Source: Terriglobia bacterium
GTDB taxonomy: Bacteria > Acidobacteriota > Terriglobia > Terriglobales > Acidobacteriaceae
Assembly (NCBI GenBank): GCA_020073645.1
Contig: JAIQET010000004.1
Span: forward strand, 42,656-106,655
Direction of reading: 5' to 3'
Length of the DNA: 64,000 bases
Positions 25,671 to 32,549 of the stretch are shown one piece after another. Numbering within the stretch: position 1 is the first letter of the stretch; every line of letters starts with the position of its first letter. The notes beneath the pieces are model-generated. The model saw only the letters and a list, made by a program, of their open reading frames with translations, was not told the origin of the DNA and made no database searches. A program made the position numbers and the translations under genes.

Positions 25671-26165
25671 ATGCGAATTGCGACCTTCTTGTTTGCACTG
25701 TCTCTCGTCACCGGCCTGGTTCTGGCCGAGACTTCCTCCGTATGGCGGCCTTCTGCGGTTCCGGTTGCTCCCGTTCAAGTTGCCCAGGGAGAGGCTGATT
25801 TCCAGAGCGGCGGCGACGGCATTCGGATGTGGCGGCGCGCGGAAATCCGCGTGGTGCCACTCGACCTGGCCGCAGCCGACAGAGCTGAACTGCAATCCCT
25901 GCGAACTCGTATTGCTGAGGCTGAGATGGACGCGGCCAGGGTCGCTCCCTCGGACCCGGCGGTCCGCGAACAGTTTGCCCGGCAAGTACAGCTCATGAGA
26001 GCGCTGCTAGGTTTCGCGGAACGGCAGGACTCCGACCGGGGCAAGAGTCCGACAGCCCTTCAGGTCCAGCAGCATCTGAACCGGATCGAAGGCCAGGTGA
26101 TGTGTGAGGCCTGCCACAACCGTATCGTGGCGGGAAGCGACGGAGGCGGAAGACAGCAGAAGTAA
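25671..26165 (+). CDS. Secreted protein with single CxxCH motif
   Basis: 164-residue protein with a signal peptide (RIATFLFALSLVTGLVLAET), a helical Arg/Ala-rich middle and, near the C-terminus, MCEACHNR. CEACH is a possible haem c attachment site, but no distal Met or known cytochrome fold is evident, so it could also be a metal or disulfide motif. AGAAGGGGG precedes the ATG at 25671. The ORF continues upstream but without family likeness. Function unknown. Confidence 0.65.
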   Translation: MRIATFLFALSLVTGLVLAETSSVWRPSAVPVAPVQVAQGEADFQSGGDGIRMWRRAEIRVVPLDLAAADRAELQSLRTRIAEAEMDAARVAPSDPAVREQFARQVQLMRALLGFAERQDSDRGKSPTALQVQQHLNRIEGQVMCEACHNRIVAGSDGGGRQQK

Positions 26166-26279
26166 ACAAGCATCGATGGATGAAGCGAAACAGACAATGC
26201 CCAAGAGCCAGAACTGGCAGCGCCCGGTTTGCGGCGTGCCCTCTGGCCCACTGTCCCGAGGCAGGAGAAGGAGATCATC

Positions 26280-26765
26280 ATGCCGCTTATTCGACTTAGA
26301 GAGTTTCTCGACAGCCACAACGTCAAGTACGTGGTCATTTCGCACTCGCTTGCCTACACCGCTCAGGGTGTGGCTGCGCTCGCCCACATACCGGGGAAGG
26401 AACTGGCAAAGACTGTGGTCGTGAAGATTGACGGCACACTGGCGATGGCGGTGGTCCCCGCCTCGTACCAGGTTGATCTGGCCCGGTTGAAGGCGGCGGC
26501 AGGGGCGGAGACGGTAGAACTCGCCTCCGAGCGGGATTTCAAGGACCGGTTCCCCGACTGCGAAACCGGCGCCATGCCGCCCTTCGGCAATCTTTACGGG
26601 ATGGACGTGTATGCCGATGAAACTTTGGCACAGGACAAGGAGATTGCGTTCAACGCCGGCTCCCATTGGGAACTGGTTCGCATGGCCTGGGACGACGTCG
26701 AAAGACTGGTGAAGCCCCGGATCATCAAGCTGGCGGTGGGGAGAATCGCAGCCACGGCCGCGTGA
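26280..26765 (+). CDS. YbaK/aminoacyl-tRNA deacylase domain protein
   Basis: 161-residue stand-alone editing-domain protein of the YbaK/ProX superfamily, which hydrolyses mischarged aminoacyl-tRNA. The conserved core is visible: KYVVISHSLAYTAQGVAAL, the lysine-bearing KELAKTVVVKIDG (catalytic Lys region), PPFGNLYGMDVYAD and IAFNAGSHWELVRMAWDD. The ATG at 26280 has AAGGAGATCATC upstream. Which misacylated tRNA it acts on cannot be told; some relatives bind other ligands. Confidence 0.88.
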   Translation: MPLIRLREFLDSHNVKYVVISHSLAYTAQGVAALAHIPGKELAKTVVVKIDGTLAMAVVPASYQVDLARLKAAAGAETVELASERDFKDRFPDCETGAMPPFGNLYGMDVYADETLAQDKEIAFNAGSHWELVRMAWDDVERLVKPRIIKLAVGRIAATAA

Positions 26766-26858
26766 GGCCGCAGAGGTGCTTCGGAGCTAGGATGCTTCGG
26801 TATTTCCACCCCGGGCGAAGTGTCAGCTCTGGCGGGCCTCATGCGTGGGGAGGTAGTT

Positions 26859-27047
26859 ATGGAAGTGACAATCACTCCTGAGGAAATGGAACTGTTGATC
26901 GAGATTCTAGAGGAACGTCATCGGGATTTGTTGCGGGAAATCTCCCGGACAAGCCATCACGAGTTCAAACTTGTACTGCGAAAGAAGGAGAAGCTTCTCG
27001 AGTCGGTATTGCTCCGGCTGAGAGCTGCGCAACTGGTGTACGCATGA
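26859..27047 (+). CDS. Small helical hypothetical protein (62 aa)
   Basis: Acidic/basic helical protein (EMELLIEILEERHRDLLREI, then FKLVLRKKEKLLESVLLRL), probably a small coiled-coil or antiparallel helix pair. GGGGAGG five bases before the ATG at 26859 is a strong ribosome binding site and decides the start. It begins a run of three small genes on the same strand. Function unknown. Confidence 0.65.
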   Translation: MEVTITPEEMELLIEILEERHRDLLREISRTSHHEFKLVLRKKEKLLESVLLRLRAAQLVYA

Positions 27048-27062
27048 AGACGGGGGTCTTCC

Positions 27063-27449
27063 ATGTCCCCGGAGCGCGAAAGGATTTTGCAGGTTTTGAA
27101 GCGTGAGCTGGACTTCCTGGAACAAGGGGGATATCACGCGCTTGATGTCTGGAGACCTCCTCTCGTCTTTGAAGACACACCCACCTGCCTAAGGACCCCG
27201 GGCTCGAATTGCTCGGAGAGCAAGTGTGCCTTGTTGAGGTTCGTACCCCAGGGACACCTCTCCCACCCAGGGGCCTGCCGCTACATTCCGCTAAACCCGG
27301 TGGGCGAGACCGTGGACAGTCTTTACCGGACGGGCACGCAGGAGGAATTGGAGGGCGCGCTGCGCAGTTGGCTTCTTGCAACGATCCAGGAACTGGAAAA
27401 GGCGTCCGGTTGCACGACGACAACGGGCGACATCAATGCTTCAAGCTAG
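27063..27449 (+). CDS. Small Cys-containing hypothetical protein (128 aa)
   Basis: Soluble protein with helical N-terminus (SPERERILQVLKRELDFLEQ) and a central stretch PPLVFEDTPTCLRTPG followed by four more cysteines. Starts 15 bases after the upstream small gene and ends 12 bases before the DUF2934 gene, so the three are likely co-transcribed. No family recognised. Confidence 0.6.
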   Translation: MSPERERILQVLKRELDFLEQGGYHALDVWRPPLVFEDTPTCLRTPGSNCSESKCALLRFVPQGHLSHPGACRYIPLNPVGETVDSLYRTGTQEELEGALRSWLLATIQELEKASGCTTTTGDINASS

Positions 27450-27461
27450 AGGGTAATCGTT

Positions 27462-27659
27462 ATGAAAGTCTTTTTGGTCTCGAGTGGAAACAACCGCAAG
27501 AATCTGGGACGCACGAGGGCCGAAATCCAGGCTGAAATCCGTCGCCGTGCCCATGAAATCTACGAGCGTCGCGGCAAAGCCCCCGGACACGCGTTAGACG
27601 ACTGGCTGCGAGCCGAAGCTGAGGTGTTAGGCAAGGTTGAGTTCAAAGCAGCCGCCTAG
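27462..27659 (+). CDS. DUF2934 family small protein
   Basis: 65-residue protein whose core (EIRRRAHEIYERRGKAPGHA, then LDDWLRAEAEVL) matches DUF2934, an abundant small family in Acidobacteriota and some Proteobacteria whose function is unknown. The start has GAGGGTAATCGTT upstream. Last of the three-gene run; the AT-rich regulatory region of the hydrogenase operon follows. Confidence 0.8.
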   Translation: MKVFLVSSGNNRKNLGRTRAEIQAEIRRRAHEIYERRGKAPGHALDDWLRAEAEVLGKVEFKAAA

Positions 27660-27805
27660 CCAGCCGAACCTGGCGAATATAAAGCGAAATAAAATACCGT
27701 TCCCGGAGAAATGGTGCCGCGAAAACCGTCTGAGCCCTCACCCGTCAGTGTGTGTTCTACAGTCACATGGGGATCCCCGGGGTTTGCAATCGCTTGTTTT
27801 GCTTG

Positions 27806-27926
27806 CAATGTAAGTAATTTGTTTATCAATAACTTACATTGATTCCCTGTGGTAAGGCAGACTTATCCACAGGAGTAATTCGAACCTCACCAAAACTCCG
27901 CCCTCCGGTCACCCCACCGGGTGACC
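27806..27926 (+). promoter_or_regulatory. Three consecutive dyads upstream of the hydrogenase operon
   Basis: First: CAATGTAAGT (27806-27815) and ACTTACATTG (27832-27841), perfect 10-base arms around a 16-base AT-rich spacer. Second: CCTGTGGTAAG (27846-27856) and CTTATCCACAGG (27862-27873), complementary except for one bulged base; the right arm contains TTATCCACA, the consensus DnaA box. Third: GGTCACCC (27907-27914) and GGGTGACC (27919-27926), a tight hairpin. The region is unusually AT-rich for this genome (27785-27845) and lies 90-210 bases before the ATG at 28018, so it is a likely control region. Confidence 0.6.
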
Positions 27927-28017
27927 CCTATCACCGCAGTTCTGACAGGGGGCTCCGTAGTATCAAAACTGTGGTGGTGTGCCTGCGCACAGGCATGGGA
28001 GCCCGAGTTGCAACGCT

Positions 28018-30045
28018 ATGGCGCATAAGCTGACCACGTGCACCTTCTGCGGTGTGGGTTGCGGGATCTACCTCGAGACCTCGGGCAACCAGGTGGTGGG
28101 GACTTACCCCAGCGTTTCCCACCCTACCAACGCCGGTAGAATCTGCGTCCGCGGTTGGCATGTCCACGAAGTCGCCAGTTCGCCCGACCGCGTGAAAGGT
28201 CCGCTGCTCCGGAAGAACGGCGAGTTCCGCGAGGTGAGCTGGGACGAGGCGCTCGGTTTCATTGCCTCCCGCATGAAGGAGATCCGTGATCAGCACGGGC
28301 CCGACGCGCTGGCTTTTCTGAATTCCCCACGCTGCTCCAACGAAGAAACTTACCTGCTGCAGAAATTCGCCCGCGCGGTCATCGGCACCAACAACGTGCA
28401 CCATGGGACCGGGGTGTATTGCAACAACTCGATCAATGTCCTGCTCGACATGATCGGCATCCCGGCCACGACCAACTCCATAGCGGAGTTGGCGCAGAGC
28501 GAGGTCATCGTTGTAGACGGCGTGGACCTGGCGCGGCGGCTGCCCACTCTGGGTGGGGCTGTCATCCGGGCCAAACTGAATGGGGCCCGGCTCATCGTGG
28601 TGGGTACGCGCCGCCATCGCGTAGCGGAGAGCGCTGACCTCTTCTTGCAGATCAAGCCCAACACCGAAGCTCTGCTCTACGGCGCGATGGCCAAGGTCAT
28701 CGTGGATCGCGGGCTGATGGATCTTCCTTTCATCAAGGCCCGGTGCCGTGACTACGAGGCCTTCCTGGCGCAAGTGAGCGCCTACGATTTGTTGCAGGCG
28801 GCGGAGGGCTGTGGCGTATCCCCCGACCTGATCGAAGCCGCAGCCTTGACCTACGCCCGTGCCAAGGCGGCGGCCCTGCTTTATTCCAGCAGCATGGAAG
28901 AGCGCACCCGGGACAGCATTCGCTCGGTCGTGAACCTGGCCCTGCTTACCGGCAACCTGGGCAAGCCCGGAGCGGGGATCTTCGCCCTGACCGAGCAGAA
29001 CAATCTGCAAGGCGTGTGCGACATGGGGATGCTGCCCGACCGCCTACCCGGCTACGAGCCGGTTACGAACGCCGCCGCGCGCGCGGCCCTGGAAGCGGTC
29101 TGGAAAGCCAAGATCCCGCCCACCCCGGGCTTGGGTTCTCGTGCAGTGTTGACTGATCGCGGGCAAGGCAAAGTCAAAGCGCTCTGGCTCTCCCGCCACG
29201 ATCCTACGAACACCGCATCCCTGGGGGATGTCCCCGATACCCTCCGCCAATTCGACCTGGTCGTGGTGCAGCACCTTTTCATGACTGACATCTCGCAGTA
29301 CGCCCACGTGGTGTTACCGACGACCGCGTTTGGCGAGGAGGAAGTCTCCTTCACCAGCACCGAGCGGCGCATTCAGTTGGCAGAGAAAGTCATTGATCCG
29401 CCCGCGGGACTGACCCCCGCCTGGGCGCAAATCACGCAACTGGCGCGGCGCATGGGGGCGAACTGGAATTACCAGTCCGCCGCCGAGGTCATGGAAGAGA
29501 TCGGCGAAGCGGTTCCGCTCTACGGTGGCGCCAGCTACGAGAATCTGGCGCGCGAGTATGGCCGCCAATGGCCCTGCACCAAAGACCGCCCGCTGGGGAC
29601 GCGGTTTCTGTTCGGCGAGAACGGTAACAGCCGGCCCTTCCGCTTCATTGCGGTTCCCAAACCTCCGCCAACTGTGCAGACGACCAAAGATTTCCCGCTC
29701 TGTCTGGTCTTTGGAAATTCGTTGTACTACTGGAACCAGAATGTGCTGGTCCGGCACAGCGAAACCCTCAAGCGCGAATACCGCAGCCTGTTTCTCGACT
29801 ATCCCGAGGGGTTTGTTGAACTCAATCCCGAGGACGCCAAACGGCTCAGTGTCCGTGATGGGGAAAAGATCCGGTTGTGCGCGGAGAGCGCGACCGCCGT
29901 CGCCACCGCGCGAGTCACGCCCGAAATCATGAACGGCACTGTCTTTGTTCCCCATTTCATGCGCGAGGTGGAGAGGCAACTGCTCGGTTTGGGGCGGAGC
30001 GGCGACAAGTTGGTCCCGGCCCGTGTGGAAAAGGAGGCTGTGTGA
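28018..30045 (+). CDS. FdhA-like molybdopterin oxidoreductase with altered active site
   Basis: 675-residue member of the formate dehydrogenase H branch of molybdopterin enzymes. An N-terminal [4Fe-4S] site uses Cys8, Cys11, Cys15 and Cys43. Fold signatures include EETYLLQKFARAVIGTNNV, VVNLALLTGNLGKPGAGIF and NNLQGVCDMGMLPDRLPGYE. In formate dehydrogenases, GTNNVDxCARV is followed by SeCys/Cys-His. Here the same place reads HHGTGVYCNNS (residues 128-138), so Tyr134 sits at the Mo-ligand position and Cys135 at the His position; the codon is TAT, not TGA. The conserved active-site Arg (SIRSVVNLAL) is kept. It may oxidise another substrate or only relay electrons. The ATG at 28018 opens the operon. 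Confidence 0.87.
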   Translation: MAHKLTTCTFCGVGCGIYLETSGNQVVGTYPSVSHPTNAGRICVRGWHVHEVASSPDRVKGPLLRKNGEFREVSWDEALGFIASRMKEIRDQHGPDALAFLNSPRCSNEETYLLQKFARAVIGTNNVHHGTGVYCNNSINVLLDMIGIPATTNSIAELAQSEVIVVDGVDLARRLPTLGGAVIRAKLNGARLIVVGTRRHRVAESADLFLQIKPNTEALLYGAMAKVIVDRGLMDLPFIKARCRDYEAFLAQVSAYDLLQAAEGCGVSPDLIEAAALTYARAKAAALLYSSSMEERTRDSIRSVVNLALLTGNLGKPGAGIFALTEQNNLQGVCDMGMLPDRLPGYEPVTNAAARAALEAVWKAKIPPTPGLGSRAVLTDRGQGKVKALWLSRHDPTNTASLGDVPDTLRQFDLVVVQHLFMTDISQYAHVVLPTTAFGEEEVSFTSTERRIQLAEKVIDPPAGLTPAWAQITQLARRMGANWNYQSAAEVMEEIGEAVPLYGGASYENLAREYGRQWPCTKDRPLGTRFLFGENGNSRPFRFIAVPKPPPTVQTTKDFPLCLVFGNSLYYWNQNVLVRHSETLKREYRSLFLDYPEGFVELNPEDAKRLSVRDGEKIRLCAESATAVATARVTPEIMNGTVFVPHFMREVERQLLGLGRSGDKLVPARVEKEAV

Positions 30046-31130
30046 AAGCCCGCATCCTCAACCGCACGGACGCGTTGAAGATCGTCGATCTGCTCCGCCA
30101 GCAGGGCTACGAGGTCATTGCGCCCTTCCGAGGACGTGGGCGCGACACCTTCTTTGAGACGGTTACCGACCAGAACCGCGACCAGGTCCAGCTTCACCTG
30201 CCCAACCCGTACTACCCGCCGAAGCGCTATGTGTTCCCGCACATCGAACGTTTGCTCACGGTCAAGCGGGACAATGGCGACATCCGCATTCAGCCTTCCT
30301 ACGAGGAACCGAAGCGGGCCATCTTCGGAATCCGCTCGTGCGACGTCGCCGGCATCTACCACCTCGATCGTTTCTACCTGGGCCGCGACTTCAAGGACAT
30401 CTACTACGAGAACCACCGCAAGAACCTGTTCCTGGTGAATTTCGTCTGCAGCGATCCTGCAAACGATATCGGCGACGAATGCTTCTGCGTCTGCGCCGAC
30501 ACCGGACCTGCCGCCCGCGAGCACTTCGATTTGCAACTAATGGACCTGGGCGACGAATTCATGGCGGTGGCCGGCACGCCCGCCGGCGAAGCGCTGTTCG
30601 CGGACCCGATCTTCAAGAAGGCCACCGATGCGCATGTGGCCAGGCGCCACGCCATCCTCGACCAGGTGCGTAAAGCGTTTAAGACCACTACCAGCTGGTT
30701 TTCGGCCACGGTGCGTTATGTTTCGCAAGGCGACATCCTGGACAAGACCTGGGAAGAAATCGGCAATCGCTGCTTGGAATGTGGCGGCTGCACCTACGTC
30801 TGTCCGGCGTGCACCTGCTTTACCGTGAGTGACCGCCAGGTAGGACCGAACGAGATCGAGCGGGTGCGCATGTGGGACTCCTGCGGCCTGGGAGGCTTCA
30901 CCCGCATGGCGGGAGGCTTCAATCCCCGGCGGGCGGTGCACGACCGCCGCAACCGCCGCTTCTTCCGCAAGCTGGCCCACTATTTCATCCAGCGTGAGCT
31001 TTCCATGGCCTGCGTGGGTTGCGGGCGTTGTGCTGCGGTCTGTCATGGCGATATCGGAATGCCGAGCGTGGTGGAGATGATTCGCCGCGCCACGGCGGAG
31101 GTTGAAAAGCGTGAATCCGTCAGCCACTGA
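30042..31130 (+). CDS. Dicluster ferredoxin subunit, HydB/sulfhydrogenase-beta-like
   Basis: 362-residue soluble iron-sulfur protein resembling the beta subunit of archaeal sulfhydrogenases and AsrA. The N-terminal domain (residues 1-235) includes AIFGIRSCDVAGIYHLDRF and CSDPANDIGDECFC. Two ferredoxin clusters follow: Cys244, 247, 250, 254 (CLECGGCTYVCPACTC) and Cys324, 327, 330, 334 (CVGCGRCAAVC). The start is a GTG at 30042 that overlaps the FdhA stop (GTGTGA), with AAGGAGG upstream; the longer open frame is a shadow of fdhA. It would carry electrons between the molybdoprotein and the flavin subunit or the hydrogenase arm. Confidence 0.9.
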   Translation: MKARILNRTDALKIVDLLRQQGYEVIAPFRGRGRDTFFETVTDQNRDQVQLHLPNPYYPPKRYVFPHIERLLTVKRDNGDIRIQPSYEEPKRAIFGIRSCDVAGIYHLDRFYLGRDFKDIYYENHRKNLFLVNFVCSDPANDIGDECFCVCADTGPAAREHFDLQLMDLGDEFMAVAGTPAGEALFADPIFKKATDAHVARRHAILDQVRKAFKTTTSWFSATVRYVSQGDILDKTWEEIGNRCLECGGCTYVCPACTCFTVSDRQVGPNEIERVRMWDSCGLGGFTRMAGGFNPRRAVHDRRNRRFFRKLAHYFIQRELSMACVGCGRCAAVCHGDIGMPSVVEMIRRATAEVEKRESVSH

Positions 31131-32001
31131 GAACGTACGTCCGACGGTGACCGCCCGCCGTGAGCAGGCAGAGAACATCTATCTGCCCAGAATCGCCGTG
31201 CTCGACCGGGTGGTGCAGGAAATCCAGGACGTCAAGACGTTCTACTGGCACTTCGAAGATCCAGTGGACCAGCGGGCCTTCAGGTGTTTCCGCCCCGGAC
31301 AGTTTGCGGAAGTGTCGCTTTTTGGTGTCGGGGAATTTCCTACTTCACTGCCGCCCAGCCCCACCGAAGCGGAAACTTTCTTCACCGTGCGCCATGTGGG
31401 CAGTTGCACATCGGCCCTCCACCAGCTTCGTCCCGGCGACAAGTTCGCGGTGCGCGGTCCCTACGGCAACGGTTTCCCGATGGAGGACTACTACGGCAAG
31501 AACCTGGTGTTCGTGGCCGGCGGCATCGGGCTGATTCCGCTGCGTTCGGCCATCGTTTACGCGCTTCAAAACCGCAAGCAGTACCAGCGCATCCAGATTT
31601 TCCACGGCGCCAAGACCCCGAAAGAATTGATGTACGTGCCCAACCTGGGCGAATGGGAACACACGCCCGGCGTCGAATGCCACCTCACCGTGGACCGTTC
31701 CGCCGAAGGCTGGAGCGGGAATGTGGGCGTGGTGGGCAGCCTGTTCAAGAAGCCCGGCGTACAGGTGCCGGTGGAGAACACCGTGGCCTTCGTCTGCGGC
31801 CCGCCCATCATGTTTCGCTTCGTCATCAAAGATCTGCTGGGCATGGGATTTCAGGAGCGCAACATCGTTTCCACGCTGGAGCGCTACATGAAGTGCGGCG
31901 TGGGCAAATGCGGTCACTGCTGCATCGGCGTGGCCTACGTCTGCGTGGACGGCCCGGTATTCACCTACGAGCAGATCAAGAAGCTCGGGGAGGACATCTG
32001 A
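31111..32001 (+). CDS. FAD/NAD(P)-binding oxidoreductase with C-terminal [2Fe-2S] (HydG/PyrK-like gamma subunit)
   Basis: 296-residue ferredoxin-reductase-type subunit. It has an FAD domain (RPGQFAEVSLFGVGEFP, then FTVRHVGSCTSAL), an NAD(P) domain (NLVFVAGGIGLIPLRSAI) and a C-terminal [2Fe-2S] motif (YMKCGVGKCGHCCIG), as in sulfhydrogenase gamma and dihydroorotate dehydrogenase electron-transfer subunits. The GTG at 31111, with GGAGG nine bases upstream, is preferred over a TTG at 31102; it overlaps the end of the ferredoxin gene. It implies exchange of electrons with NAD(H) or NADP(H). Confidence 0.9.
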   Translation: MNPSATENVRPTVTARREQAENIYLPRIAVLDRVVQEIQDVKTFYWHFEDPVDQRAFRCFRPGQFAEVSLFGVGEFPTSLPPSPTEAETFFTVRHVGSCTSALHQLRPGDKFAVRGPYGNGFPMEDYYGKNLVFVAGGIGLIPLRSAIVYALQNRKQYQRIQIFHGAKTPKELMYVPNLGEWEHTPGVECHLTVDRSAEGWSGNVGVVGSLFKKPGVQVPVENTVAFVCGPPIMFRFVIKDLLGMGFQERNIVSTLERYMKCGVGKCGHCCIGVAYVCVDGPVFTYEQIKKLGEDI

Positions 32002-32549
32002 TGGGGGCATCTGATGGGGGACACCCGATGAACAACCTGCGCCAACAACTTCAGCAGTGCCTGAAGGGCCGCGTTCGCCTCATGGGCCTCGGCAACGTGG
32101 ATTATGGCGACGACGGTTTCGGCGTGCGCCTGGCGGAGGAACTGGTTGCGGCCGGCGTGCCCGGCGTGATCATCGCAGGAACCACACTGGATCGTTATCT
32201 CGGTCGCGTCGTGGACGAAGGCTTTGACCATCTTGTGTTTCTCGATGCCGTGGAATTTGGCGGTGCGCCCGGTTCGGTCGTATTTCTGGACTCCGGGGAG
32301 ATGGCCGCCCGCTTCCCGCAGGTCTCCACCCACAAGATTTCCCTGGGCGTGTGGGCCATGTGGGTCGAAGCCACCGGAAGAACCAAGGCCTGGCTGCTGG
32401 GAGTACAGCCGGAATCAATCAAGCCCGGCCAGATGCTTACGCCCACTATGCAGACAACGCTGACATCGCTGAGCGAGATACTGTGCAGCCTCGCGCCGCT
32501 GCAGACGAAGGAAGCTGCCCCCGAGTTCAGTGAGGAAGTGAACGCATGA
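32001..32549 (+). CDS. [NiFe]-hydrogenase maturation protease (HycI/HyaD-like)
   Basis: 182-residue endopeptidase that removes the C-terminal tail of the large subunit after nickel insertion. The signature GLGNVDYGDDGFGVRLAEEL (residues 29-48), the second acidic motif VFLDAVEFGG and a downstream His (VSTHKISLG) correspond to the nickel-sensing residues of the family. The ATG at 32001 overlaps the previous stop (TGATG) with GGGGAGG upstream; an in-frame ATG at 32028 is possible. Its presence matches the cleavable tail on the large subunit at 34471. Confidence 0.93.
   Translation: MGASDGGHPMNNLRQQLQQCLKGRVRLMGLGNVDYGDDGFGVRLAEELVAAGVPGVIIAGTTLDRYLGRVVDEGFDHLVFLDAVEFGGAPGSVVFLDSGEMAARFPQVSTHKISLGVWAMWVEATGRTKAWLLGVQPESIKPGQMLTPTMQTTLTSLSEILCSLAPLQTKEAAPEFSEEVNA

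Noticed and set aside
27863..27871. Consensus DnaA box TTATCCACA in an AT-rich region, considered as a replication origin
   Set aside because: Only one perfect box was found, with no cluster of further boxes and no dnaA, dnaN or gyrase genes nearby. It is more likely part of a regulatory dyad.
28417..28425. Selenocysteine in the FdhA-like protein
   Set aside because: The codon at the SeCys position is TAT (Tyr) followed by TGC (Cys); there is no in-frame TGA or SECIS-like hairpin at that site.
31284..32549. 421-codon version of the maturation protease starting at 31284
   Set aside because: The upstream part is out-of-frame with the flavin subunit gene; the protease family begins just before GLGNVDYGDD, consistent with the ATG at 32001.
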